DNA of 39,300 nucleotides from the NCBI RefSeq assembly GCF_021648855.1, contig NZ_JAKJHX010000014.1, positions 24,175 through 63,474 on the forward strand. Direction: 5' to 3'. A program made the translations under genes and the position numbers. The notes below the pieces were generated by a model. The model searched no databases, was not told the DNA's origin, and worked only from the letters and a program-made list of their open reading frames with translations. This DNA comes from Tychonema litorale BBK16. GTDB taxonomy: Bacteria; Cyanobacteriota; Cyanobacteriia; Cyanobacteriales; Microcoleaceae. How positions within the stretch are numbered: the stretch's first letter is position 1; every line of letters starts with the position of its first letter. This document shows, piece after piece, positions 30,501-39,277 of this stretch.

Positions 30501-33116
30501 ATGCTGAATGGCACTTTTCTCGTTGCGATCGGCGTTTTATTTCTGCTAGTGATTTGCTTCTACTTCAAGCAGGAAGTAACCCGACGACGACGGGCAGAAG
30601 GGGTGCTGCGACAACAAACCGATCGCGAACGGTTAGTCAATCAAATTGCTCAACACATTCGGCAATCTTTGGATTTGGACGAAGTGCTAGAAACCACGGT
30701 AGCAGATGTGCAGCGCTTTCTAGAAGCCGATCGCGTTCTGATTTACCGCCTCTGGCCCGATGGAACGGGTAGCGCCATCAACGAAACAGTATTACCTCCT
30801 TATCCCGTCATTTTAGGAACGTCTTTCCCAGAAGAAGTGTTTCCCAGGGAATACCATCAGGCTTACTCTCTGGGAAAAACCCGCCTGATTACGAATGTTG
30901 AACAAGCCGATGTCGAACCTTGTCTGACGAATTTTGTCCAACAATTTGGAGTCAAAGCCAAATTGGTTGTACCCATTCTCCAAGAGAATCGGGACGTTGA
31001 AGGGAATCCTTCCATCCCCAATCTTTGGGGGTTATTAATTGCCCACCAATGCGATCGCCCTCGTACTTGGGAAACCTGGGAAGTCGAGTTAATGCAGCAA
31101 CTAGCGACACAGGTGGCGATCGCAATTCAACAGTCTGAATTATACAAACAACTTCAACAATTCAATGCCGAACTCGAACAGCGTGTTCAGCAGCGCACCG
31201 AAGAATTAGCTGAAGCCAATGTCGCCCTACGCGCCGAAATTGCCGAACGACAGCGCACCGAAGTGGAATTGCGCCACACTAACCACACCCTAAAAACCCT
31301 AATTACTGCCTCTCCTCGCGCTATTTTCACCCTCGATATAGAGGGGTACATCAAGATCTGGAATCCTGCTGCGGAACAGATGTTTGGTTGGACTGAAGCA
31401 GAGGTCATCGACCATCCCAACCCAATTTTTCTCGACGATCCATTAGAAGACTATTCCACACTCCGCACCAATCTGCTGCAAGGAACCACTTATAGCAGAG
31501 TGGAACTACGTCGCCACAAAAAAGACGGAAGTGCGATCGACATTATCTTCTCCGCTGCCCCTTTAAAGAATAGTGAGAATCAGATTGATGGTATTGTGGC
31601 AGTGATTGCCGACATTACCGAACAAAAGCAACAAGCGGAACAGGTGCGACTCCTCCAGTCAGTTGTCGTTAACACAAACGATGCCGTTGTCATTACCGAA
31701 GCAGAACCCATTAACGAACTTGGCCCTCGCATTATCTATGTCAATGAAGCATTTACCAAAATCACGGGATATAGCCCAGAAGAAGTGTTGGGTAAAACAC
31801 CCCGGATTTTGCAGGGCAAAAAAACCGATCGCGCAGAATTAGATAAAATTCGGACAGCACTTTCGCGTTGGGAACCTGTCACCGTTGAAGTGATTAACTA
31901 CCGCAAAAATGGCTCCGAATTTTGGAATGAATTCAGTATTGTCCCCGTTACCGATCGCACGGGTTGGTACACGCACTGGATCGCCATCCAGCGAGACACA
32001 ACGGAACGAAAACAAGCAGAACAAGCCCTGCGACAGAGTGAAGAACGATTTCGATCGCTCATTGAAAATGCTCTAGACATCATTATGATTCTGGATACAG
32101 ATGGCACGATCGGCTACGTTAGTCCTTCTGTGGAAAAAATCTTAGGATATTCAGTCTCTGAACTCCTGGGAAATAAAATATTTGAGCCAATTCACCCCGA
32201 TGATTTTGCCACTACTTATTACAGTCTTACGAATACTCTTCAAAGTGCAGAAATTACCCGTCCCATAGAGTTCAGCTATCGGCACAAAGATAATTCTTGG
32301 CGAACCTTGGAAGCGATTAGCCAGCCTTTTATCGATAATGCAGCCAACACACAAATTATAGTCAATGCTCGTGACATCACCGAACGAAAACGACTGGACG
32401 AAATTCGGTTAGCACTAGAGCGTGAAAAAGAACTCGGTATTCTCAAAACCCGCTTTTTTTCAATGGCATCCCATGAATTTCGCACCCCACTTAGTACCGC
32501 TTTAGCAGCAGCTCAAATCCTAGAAAACAGTCCAGACGAATGGAATGACTCCCAAAAGAAATTGAGAAATCTGCACCGAATTCAAGATTCTGTGAGAAAT
32601 ATGGTGCAGTTGCTTGATGATATTTTAACCATCAATCGCGCCGAAACTGGAAAACTAGAATTTAATCCAAAACTTCTGGTTTTTGACCAGTTTTGCTATC
32701 AATTTGTGGAGGAAATGCGACTCAGCGCTGGTAGTCAGTACACCCTCACCTTTACCTGCGAAGGGAATCCAATTCCTGTTTGTTTGGATGAAAAATTGTT
32801 GCGATCGATTCTATCCAATGTGTTATCGAATGCGATCAAGTATTCGCCCAAGGGAGGCAACGTGCATCTTGGGTTAGAGTTTCAGTTGCATCAGGTGCTA
32901 CTCCGGGTTTGCGATCGAGGAATTGGCATTTTTCCTGAAGATATCAAGCAGTTGTTTGAGCCATTTCACCGAGGTAAGAATGTCCGAATTATCCCTGGTA
33001 CTGGATTGGGATTGATCGTGGTTAAAAAGTGCGTGGACTTACATCAAGGTAGTATTGAGATTACCAGTGAAGTTGGTATCGGTACAACTTGTGTGGTGAC
33101 ACTTCCGTTGGTATAG
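30501..33116 (+). CDS. ccaS: CcaS, green/red cyanobacteriochrome histidine kinase
   Basis: 871 residues. A membrane anchor (about 4-22, FLVAIGVLFLLVICFYF) is followed by a cyanobacteriochrome GAF (about 55-220). The bilin-binding cysteine is C141 (PCLTNFVQQFGVKAKLVVPI), the same residue number as in Synechocystis CcaS. Next come PAS1 (about 262-380), PAS2 (about 381-508, VVVNTNDAVVITEAEP), PAS3 (about 509-632, ALRQSEERFRSLIENALDII), HisKA with H658 (MASHEFRTPLSTALAAAQ) and an ATPase domain (NVLSNAIKYSPKGG, GIGIFPED, GTGLGLIVVKKC). The match to CcaS, from memory, is continuous apart from PAS3. Expected role: green light raises kinase activity toward CcaR D51. It follows cpcL on the same strand. 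Confidence 0.94.
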   Translation: MLNGTFLVAIGVLFLLVICFYFKQEVTRRRRAEGVLRQQTDRERLVNQIAQHIRQSLDLDEVLETTVADVQRFLEADRVLIYRLWPDGTGSAINETVLPPYPVILGTSFPEEVFPREYHQAYSLGKTRLITNVEQADVEPCLTNFVQQFGVKAKLVVPILQENRDVEGNPSIPNLWGLLIAHQCDRPRTWETWEVELMQQLATQVAIAIQQSELYKQLQQFNAELEQRVQQRTEELAEANVALRAEIAERQRTEVELRHTNHTLKTLITASPRAIFTLDIEGYIKIWNPAAEQMFGWTEAEVIDHPNPIFLDDPLEDYSTLRTNLLQGTTYSRVELRRHKKDGSAIDIIFSAAPLKNSENQIDGIVAVIADITEQKQQAEQVRLLQSVVVNTNDAVVITEAEPINELGPRIIYVNEAFTKITGYSPEEVLGKTPRILQGKKTDRAELDKIRTALSRWEPVTVEVINYRKNGSEFWNEFSIVPVTDRTGWYTHWIAIQRDTTERKQAEQALRQSEERFRSLIENALDIIMILDTDGTIGYVSPSVEKILGYSVSELLGNKIFEPIHPDDFATTYYSLTNTLQSAEITRPIEFSYRHKDNSWRTLEAISQPFIDNAANTQIIVNARDITERKRLDEIRLALEREKELGILKTRFFSMASHEFRTPLSTALAAAQILENSPDEWNDSQKKLRNLHRIQDSVRNMVQLLDDILTINRAETGKLEFNPKLLVFDQFCYQFVEEMRLSAGSQYTLTFTCEGNPIPVCLDEKLLRSILSNVLSNAIKYSPKGGNVHLGLEFQLHQVLLRVCDRGIGIFPEDIKQLFEPFHRGKNVRIIPGTGLGLIVVKKCVDLHQGSIEITSEVGIGTTCVVTLPLV

Positions 33117-33187
33117 CCGAAATTTGGCAACAGAAACAGATAACGAAGCAATTACAGGGATTTGAGTTATTTGCTTTTGCTATATTC

Positions 33188-33313
33188 ATATCAATTCCGG
33201 CTGCGCCGGAATGATATAGAGGAGACGGCAGTGCCGTGTCCCTACCGTCATTATTGTAGGGAGACGGCACGTGCCATGTCTTATGATACAGAGGAGACGG
33301 CAGTGCCGTTTCC
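33188..33313. repeat. Composite palindromic dispersed repeat, copy 2
   Basis: The first stem is ATATCAATTCCGG / CCGGAATGATAT (33188-33217). It is followed by GGAGACGGCAGTGCCGTGTC (33221-33240), an imperfect reverse arm from GTAGGGAGACGGCAC (33256), and another forward GAGGAGACGGCAGTGCCG from about 33291. It appears rearranged or partly duplicated compared with copy 1. It separates ccaS from the TCO1-like gene and abuts the latter's stop. Confidence 0.88.
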
Positions 33314-33657
33314 TAATTTGTTTCAGCAGATTTAGGAAACTTGCACTTTACCTCAATTTCTAAGTTGCTTTCCGCTGAACCTTCCGTAATGTAGGGGATG
33401 CCCGTTTTGCCACCCATTTTGATAGAAAATTTTAGTGTTACTTCTTCAACCTCAGCCGCACCAAAATCTTTAAAAGCCGTCACAGCATACATAGCATAAT
33501 TGCGAATTAGCGATCGAGCTTGCTGCATCCGGTTAATGGCATCGCTTCCTATGCCCCTTTGTTCATCAAAAGGACTATCGTCCTCTGACGTTGCAGTTTC
33601 TTCAATGGTGACTTCGTATACTTCTTTATGTTCTTCAAAGGCGAAACGCTCTATCAT
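33313..33657 (-). CDS. TCO1-like small protein (CU044_2847 family)
   Basis: 114 residues. The N-terminal half is acidic and beta-prone (MIERFAFEEHKEVYEVTIEE), followed by a helix (AINRMQQARSLIRNYAMYAV) and the C-terminal block VEEVTLKFSIKMGGKTGI with ESNLEIEVKCKF. This layout matches the trypsin-co-occurring domain 1 (CU044_2847) family, which is found next to trypsin- or caspase-linked STAND NTPases in bacterial conflict systems (family knowledge, assigned by eye). It is divergent from the caspase-STAND gene with a 147-bp gap, supporting a functional link. Biochemical role unknown; perhaps an adaptor or trigger. Confidence 0.75.
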   Translation of the reverse strand: MIERFAFEEHKEVYEVTIEETATSEDDSPFDEQRGIGSDAINRMQQARSLIRNYAMYAVTAFKDFGAAEVEEVTLKFSIKMGGKTGIPYITEGSAESNLEIEVKCKFPKSAETN

Positions 33658-33804
33658 AATGTTACCTATTGTTAAGTTTATGTTGATTTTGCTTAAAGAT
33701 TGAGCTTGCTTCCGGGAAGCTTAGTTATTATAGCGTTTAAAGGAAAACAGCGGTTCAGGGTGTTTGTCAATTAAGCCAGTATTTTTAAGTTTAGGTGAAA
33801 CTCA

Positions 33805-36800
33805 ATGGCTCGTTATGCCCTGGTTATTGGTATTACTGAGTATCAAAGCTCACAAATGTCTCGTCTCCCGAAAGCTGCTAGTGATGCGGAGATTTTGGCG
33901 CAAGTATTAGAGCAGTATGGCGGTTTTGAGGTGAAGCGATTGCCGGCACGATGGAATGCCGAAAAAAGTTGTTTTGAAATCAGCGCAGATAAGGCAGTTA
34001 CAGCGGCTGAAGTAGGTAAAGAACTGAGAACTTTACTATTAGATAGAGCTACTAAAAATGAAGCTTTGATTTATTTTGCTGGTCACGGCTTTACCTTCTC
34101 CGATACATTGGGACAGCAAAAGGGAGTTTTAGCGACTTCGGACTGTCAGGTGGAAATGGCTGGGAAGGAAGTTATTGACTATAAATATGGTATTTCTTTA
34201 GCAAGTCTCAACGATTTAATTCAGCAATCCGATTTGAGCAGTTTAGTAATGTTGTTGGATTGTTGTCATAGTGGCTATTTTTTAGAAAGTCAGCTTGTGC
34301 AGCGAGCTCTGACGGCTTTCAGTACACAAAGAGATTATTATTTAATGGCGGCTTGCCGAACATTTGAGACTGCCAAATCTTTAAAAGGTGAACCAAATAG
34401 TTATTTTACAGGTGCTGTGCTGAAGGGACTGGCATCAGAAAATGCGGGTCGAAATCGTCGAGTCAGCGGCGATCGTTTGTTCGATTACATCAGTGGGGAA
34501 CTTAAGAGTTTTGTGCAAGAACCGATTCGCATGGGCTGGGGCCGTTCCATTACTCTGGTAACGTATCCGCAGTCAGAAATGCCGGCTACTGAAATTAGTT
34601 TCGATCGCAAAAATCCCTATCTGGGACTCTCTGCTTTTGAAGCTGAACAAGAGAAGTATTTTTGTGGGCGGGAGGAAGCAGTTAAGATACTGATTACTCA
34701 CTTAACTAATAGTCGTTTTATTCCGGTTATTGGCTATTCTGGTTCGGGGAAATCTTCTTTAATTAAAGCGGGATTGTCGCCGCAGTTGAGCCGGGATAGA
34801 ATTCCTGGTAGTAGTCATTGGCCTGTTGAATCTTTTACTCCTGGGAAGCACCCCTTGGGAAAACTGGTAGATATTTTAGCTCGGTATCGAGATCAGAACC
34901 AGCCTTTTGTGATTTTTATCGATCAGTTTGAGGAGGTATTTACGCTTTGTGAGGATGAATCTGAGCGAGGGAGTTTTATCCGTTTGATTGCAGAGGAGAT
35001 GAATGATTCCGCGCGAAATAGTCGGATGATTATTGCAATTCGTGGGGATTTTTTAATTCGTTGTACTAATTATCCAGATGTTTTAAATTTGATCAATCAT
35101 ATTCCGCCTAGCACTTATATTGTGAAGTCGTTAGGGATGGAGGAGTTGCCAGAGGCGATCGAGCAACCGGCTTTGTTGCATGGTGTTAAATTTGAGCGGG
35201 GGTTGGTATCACAAATTGCTCAGGATGTGGCGGGTCAACCGGGTGCGTTACCTTTGTTACAATATGCTTTGAAGGAGTTGTGGCGAGTTTGTATTGAAAA
35301 ACCAGAATTACCAGAGCCGTTACTGACGAGAAAGGGCTATGAAGATATTGGTGGTGTTCAAGGGGCTTTGGAAAATCGAGCTAATGCGATATATCAAAGT
35401 CTTAGTGATGGCGATCGCCTTTTTGTTCGCAAACTTTTTATGGAGTTGGTGCAGTTGGGTGAGGGTTCGGAGGTAACGCGACGGCGGGTTGATTGGGATA
35501 GATTAAGTGCGATCGCGGATTCTACTGAGCAGTTGGATCGGGTAATTGGGTTGTTGGCTGGGGCGCAGCAGCGTTTGATTATTGTGGATGAAAACACGGT
35601 GGAAGTGGCTCATGAAGCTTTGTTGTGTCGGTGGAAGTTAGTGAGTGGTTGGATTGAAGAGGATCGGGAGAATATTCGGATTAGTCGGCGGTTAGAGACA
35701 GCTTGTCGGGAGTGGAAGGAGAGTTATGGTAAGTCGGATGATGCGCTGCTGACTGGGGCGCGATTGGCGGAGGTGGAGGAGTGGGAGAGGAGGGTGCAGC
35801 GGAATTTGACGGGGGATGAGAGGGAGTTTTTGGTAAAAAGTGTTGGTAGGCGCGATCGGCAAATTCAAGATGAGTTAGAGCAACAGCGACAATTGCGAGA
35901 ACTTGCCGAAGCTAAGGCTAAAGCTGAAGCAGAAAAAGCTGAAGAGGAAAGAGCTAAAACTATAGCTCAGATGGAAAGAGCGATCGCAGCCGAAGACAAA
36001 GTGAATGCAGAAGCGGCAAGAGCGAGAGAGGCAGAAGCTAGAGTAAGAGTTCAAAAGCAAAGAACGAGGTTGGCGATCGCGTCTGGCATCCTTTTAACCT
36101 TTACACTTGGCTTGGGACTTGTGTCAAATGTACTTGTAGGTCAGAAAAGAGAACAAGAAGCCAGCAAAGTGGGACTTTTAATTGGCAAAGCTCAACAGCT
36201 CTTAGAAAGCAATCTTCAGCTTGAGGCATTGATAGCAAGCGTGGAAGCGCTCAAGGAAATCAAGAAGCTTGGAAGAGAAAATGCAGAGCAATTACAAAAA
36301 ATCCATTCAGTGATTTATAACGTGCAGGAGCAAAATCGATTAGAAGAGCATAAAGGTAAAGTGAACACTGTAAGCTTTAGTCCAGATGGCACAACAATTG
36401 CTACGGCTGGAAGTGACAAGAATATTATCCTCTGGAACCCCAAGGGAAAAATTATGCACTCTCTTAATAAAGCACACGAAAAGTCCATTTGGCGAATTAG
36501 ATATAGCCGGGATAGCCAATTATTTGCTTCTCCTAGTAGTGACAAAACTGTAAAAATCTGGAACCAAAAGAGAGAGGTATTACATACTCTTAAATTCGGA
36601 GATAAAGATCAGAGTGTCTACGATGTTAGTTTTAATATGTATAACCAAAAAATTGCTGCTTGTGGTGCAAGTCGCTCCATCAAAATATGGGATGTCCAAA
36701 AAGGAATCCTGCTTAAATCTCTCATTGATAAAGACTCTGAGGTAAAAAAAGTTTATGCAACTTATGGATTAGACTATAGTCCTATCAATCCATCAATTTT

Positions 36801-37413
36801 GGTTTCTACAGGATTCAAAGATTACGATCTAAATGTCTGGAATTTAAATGACAAAGAGGAAAATAAACCTAAACACATTGGTAACAATGAATATGCGGTG
36901 AGTTCAGTAAGATTTAATAAAGGGGGAAATCAAATAGTCTCAGGGGATTATAAAGGGATAATAAAACTCTGGGAAATCAAAGGTTCAAATGTGACCTTAA
37001 TCGGGCAAATAAAAGGACATGAAGATCCAATCCTTCATGTAGTATTTAGCCCTGATAGCAAATTAATTGCTTCTGCAAGCGAAGATAGAAGTATTAAAAT
37101 CTGGAGTGTCAATCAAGCCTTAAAAAATAGGGGGATTAACTCAGGGCACTTAGATAAACCGTTAGAAGTTCTTCAAGGACATAGAGGGCAAGTAAGTCAC
37201 ATAAGCTTTCATCCAAAAAATTCTAAACTGCTGGCTTCTGCCAGTGATGATGGAACCGTAAGAATTTGGACTTTACTTAAAAGTAAAATAAGTCCTACAG
37301 AAGATAGTTCTAATCAACTAGATGCTCTGCTATACACAAGCTGTAATTTTCTCGAAAATTACTTACAAAGTAGTAAAAAATGTTCCCAAGAAAATTGCCA
37401 CATTTGCCGTTGA
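33805..37413 (+). CDS. Caspase-nSTAND1-TM-WD40 conflict/cell-death protein
   Basis: 1202 residues. The caspase-like peptidase C14 domain (1-250) has H94 in YFAGHGF and C154 in LLDCCHSG. An nSTAND1 NTPase (about 270-650) begins NPYLGLSAFEAEQEKYFCGRE, with Walker A GYSGSGKSS (310-318, K316), Walker B VIFIDQFEEVF (near 370) and AGQPGALPLLQYALKELW. A Glu/Ala/Lys coiled coil (about 680-755) leads to one membrane span (about 756-779, ASGILLTFTLGLGLVSNVLV). Seven WD40 repeats (about 847-1157, ending ILWN, KIWN, KIWD, NVWN, KLWE, KIWS, RIWT) make one complete propeller. By family analogy the propeller senses a trigger, the NTPase oligomerises and the caspase cleaves targets. Divergent TCO1-like partner; two small genes follow. 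Confidence 0.94.
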   Translation: MARYALVIGITEYQSSQMSRLPKAASDAEILAQVLEQYGGFEVKRLPARWNAEKSCFEISADKAVTAAEVGKELRTLLLDRATKNEALIYFAGHGFTFSDTLGQQKGVLATSDCQVEMAGKEVIDYKYGISLASLNDLIQQSDLSSLVMLLDCCHSGYFLESQLVQRALTAFSTQRDYYLMAACRTFETAKSLKGEPNSYFTGAVLKGLASENAGRNRRVSGDRLFDYISGELKSFVQEPIRMGWGRSITLVTYPQSEMPATEISFDRKNPYLGLSAFEAEQEKYFCGREEAVKILITHLTNSRFIPVIGYSGSGKSSLIKAGLSPQLSRDRIPGSSHWPVESFTPGKHPLGKLVDILARYRDQNQPFVIFIDQFEEVFTLCEDESERGSFIRLIAEEMNDSARNSRMIIAIRGDFLIRCTNYPDVLNLINHIPPSTYIVKSLGMEELPEAIEQPALLHGVKFERGLVSQIAQDVAGQPGALPLLQYALKELWRVCIEKPELPEPLLTRKGYEDIGGVQGALENRANAIYQSLSDGDRLFVRKLFMELVQLGEGSEVTRRRVDWDRLSAIADSTEQLDRVIGLLAGAQQRLIIVDENTVEVAHEALLCRWKLVSGWIEEDRENIRISRRLETACREWKESYGKSDDALLTGARLAEVEEWERRVQRNLTGDEREFLVKSVGRRDRQIQDELEQQRQLRELAEAKAKAEAEKAEEERAKTIAQMERAIAAEDKVNAEAARAREAEARVRVQKQRTRLAIASGILLTFTLGLGLVSNVLVGQKREQEASKVGLLIGKAQQLLESNLQLEALIASVEALKEIKKLGRENAEQLQKIHSVIYNVQEQNRLEEHKGKVNTVSFSPDGTTIATAGSDKNIILWNPKGKIMHSLNKAHEKSIWRIRYSRDSQLFASPSSDKTVKIWNQKREVLHTLKFGDKDQSVYDVSFNMYNQKIAACGASRSIKIWDVQKGILLKSLIDKDSEVKKVYATYGLDYSPINPSILVSTGFKDYDLNVWNLNDKEENKPKHIGNNEYAVSSVRFNKGGNQIVSGDYKGIIKLWEIKGSNVTLIGQIKGHEDPILHVVFSPDSKLIASASEDRSIKIWSVNQALKNRGINSGHLDKPLEVLQGHRGQVSHISFHPKNSKLLASASDDGTVRIWTLLKSKISPTEDSSNQLDALLYTSCNFLENYLQSSKKCSQENCHICR

Positions 37414-37447
37414 TGTTAGATTTTTATTAAAGGAGTAAATAAAGAAT

Positions 37448-37918
37448 ATGGGTATAGATTGTCAAGAACACCCTGAATTGTGTACAGAGCTTCGTAAGAG
37501 AGTTATTGGTGCGTTAATGAGAGAACTCATGAATTTTACCAATGAACAGTTAAGAGCAGATTCATCTGTGGATGGGTTTATCTTAACTGATGAACCTGAA
37601 GTTTTGGTCAGGAGAAATAGGACATTTATGATGGCTGAAGGAATTGCTAATGAAGAAAATGAAGGTCAAGAAACCAATGACAATCAAAGTAAAGAGGAAT
37701 TAGCTGCACAGGTCAGTCAATTATTAACACAATTGTTAATAACGAATCAAGAGGGTAATCAAGATCGTGATTTGATGCTTCAAAGAACTTTACAATTAGG
37801 AAAACTCGCAACAAAGCTGCTAGAAACATCTCTGGATCGAGTAGAAATTGACAGTAAAAGTATTAAAGTGAAGGAGTTAAACCTTATTATTTACACACTT
37901 CTATTGCAGGTATTGTAA
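37448..37918 (+). CDS. Unknown small protein downstream of the caspase-STAND gene
   Basis: 156 residues, soluble and helical. The N-terminus (MGIDCQEHPELCTELRKRVI) has two cysteines; a central acidic linker (NEENEGQETNDNQSKEEL) is followed by helices (LAAQVSQLLTQLLITNQEG; LMLQRTLQLGKLATKLLET). No family recognised. AAAGGAG at 37429-37435 lies 12 bp before the ATG, and the gap to the upstream stop is only 34 bp, so it is probably co-transcribed with the caspase-STAND gene. It could be a regulator or substrate of that protein (inference only). Confidence 0.75.
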   Translation: MGIDCQEHPELCTELRKRVIGALMRELMNFTNEQLRADSSVDGFILTDEPEVLVRRNRTFMMAEGIANEENEGQETNDNQSKEELAAQVSQLLTQLLITNQEGNQDRDLMLQRTLQLGKLATKLLETSLDRVEIDSKSIKVKELNLIIYTLLLQVL

Positions 37919-37953
37919 AACTACTCAAATTACCCTGGTTAATTACTGATAGC

Positions 37954-38694
37954 ATGGTACAACAACTCACCTCTGAAACCAAACCAGAAATCATCTACCC
38001 AGACAGCGACGGAGAACCAATGTCAGACAATACCAAACAATTCCGATGGATTGTCACTATTAAAGAAAATCTGGAAATCTTGTTTGCCAACATTGCAGAT
38101 GTCTTCGTCGCTGGAGATTTGCTTTGGTATCCCGTTCAAGGAAATAACAAAATTCGCCAAGCACCGGATGCAATGGTAGTCTTTGGTAGGCCCAAAGGTG
38201 ACAGAGGTTCTTACGAGCAATGGAAAGAAGATAATATCCCTCCTCAAGTCGCTTTTGAAATCTTATCCCCTGGGAACCGCTCGGTTAAAACAGGAGAAGA
38301 AGTCCTGTTTTATCAGCGCTATGGAGTTCAAGAATATTACATTTATGATCCAGATAATATCGAATTGAGTGGCTTTGTTCGCGATGAAGATTGGTTTGAA
38401 CCGATCGCAGAAATGAATGGTTGGGTTAGTCCGCTATTGGAAATTCGTTTTCAACTGACAGAAAATACTCTGGAAATTTATCATCCAGATGGACGGAAGT
38501 TTCTCACTCCTGTAGAAATGGATCAACTCAGGGTACAAGAATGCCAAGAGAAGGAAATTGCTCAATCTCAAGCCCAACATGAACGCCAACGTGCAGATGA
38601 AGCGATCGCCCAACTGGAACAAGAGCGACAACGTTATCAAGCTTTGCTACAACAAATACAGCAGCAAACCACAGACTCCGGCCCTAGTAATTAA
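37954..38694 (+). CDS. Uma2 family (DUF820) putative nuclease
   Basis: 246 residues. The PD-(D/E)XK-like Uma2 core is visible: FVAGDLLWYP, then RQAPDAMVVFG (catalytic Asp), VAFEILSPGNRS (catalytic Glu) and YQRYGVQEYYIYDPD. A C-terminal coiled coil (about 195-240) rich in Gln and Glu follows. Uma2 proteins are hugely expanded in cyanobacteria and their substrate is unknown. The ATG is 35 bp after the preceding stop and lacks a Shine-Dalgarno, so co-transcription with the caspase locus is possible but may be chance. Confidence 0.88.
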   Translation: MVQQLTSETKPEIIYPDSDGEPMSDNTKQFRWIVTIKENLEILFANIADVFVAGDLLWYPVQGNNKIRQAPDAMVVFGRPKGDRGSYEQWKEDNIPPQVAFEILSPGNRSVKTGEEVLFYQRYGVQEYYIYDPDNIELSGFVRDEDWFEPIAEMNGWVSPLLEIRFQLTENTLEIYHPDGRKFLTPVEMDQLRVQECQEKEIAQSQAQHERQRADEAIAQLEQERQRYQALLQQIQQQTTDSGPSN

Positions 38695-38923
38695 CAAAAC
38701 GAATCTAACTTCATCAATCTCCCTTAGTCCAGTTTCCCCAACTGTCTGCTCCCATCCGGGCTGGTTGAGGCTGAAACCCTATTTGTGCCGATCGCCTTTT
38801 TAGTCAAAAGCCCGATCGCCCTGTGCACTTATCCAAACTGTCCCTATCTCTCCTGATCGCTTCATTGATACTCTCTATTCTTGAAGTTAATCAACCAAAA
38901 GATATATTTTAGATAGAGGCATT

Positions 38924-39205
38924 ATGCAGCAACAAATGGTACGTCAAAAAGATACTAATGCTTGGATTTTACAGTGCTGGGTTTCCTTTATTTTAGCCAC
39001 TTCTACCACGGCGATCGGTATTATTTACTTGCCAGTTGATGTATGGGTGAAAAGTTTTGTGGGTATGGGTTTGACTTTCTCGGTTGGTTCTTCTTTTACT
39101 TTAGCAAAAACCATTCGGGATAACAATGAGGCTACTAGATTGACTGCGAGAATTGATGAGGCGAGAGTTGAGAAAATTCTCGCAGATCATCATCCGTTGA
39201 AATAA
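38924..39205 (+). CDS. YiaA/YiaB-like two-helix membrane protein
   Basis: 93 residues with two membrane helices: about 14-35 (ILQCWVSFILATSTTAIGII) and about 42-62 (VKSFVGMGLTFSVGSSFTLA). Between them is the conserved YLPVDVWVKS, and after them KTIRDNNEATRLTARIDEAR. This matches the YiaA/YiaB inner-membrane family. Function unknown. GAGG lies about 8 bp before the ATG. The 229-bp gap upstream (38695-38923) has no gene and no strong structure. Confidence 0.8.
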   Translation: MQQQMVRQKDTNAWILQCWVSFILATSTTAIGIIYLPVDVWVKSFVGMGLTFSVGSSFTLAKTIRDNNEATRLTARIDEARVEKILADHHPLK

Positions 39206-39227
39206 TATCAAATCCGGTAAGAAATTA

Positions 39228-39277
39228 GGAGACGGCAGTGCCGTGTCCCTACAATTAATTACGGTAGGGACACGGCA
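39228..39277. repeat. Palindromic dispersed repeat, copy 3 (short form)
   Basis: GGAGACGGCAGTGCCGTGTC starts the left arm (39228-39252) and GTAGGGACACGGCA the right arm (39264-39277). The right arm diverges after 14 bp (AGTCGG), and the first ATTCCGG stem seen in the other copies is reduced to TATCAAATCCGG at about 39207-39218. The element may continue beyond the window. Confidence 0.8.

Noticed and set aside
38434..38803. Small ORFs on both strands at the end of the Uma2 gene
   Set aside because: Shadows of the Uma2 coiled coil or unsupported intergenic frames; no motifs or start signals.
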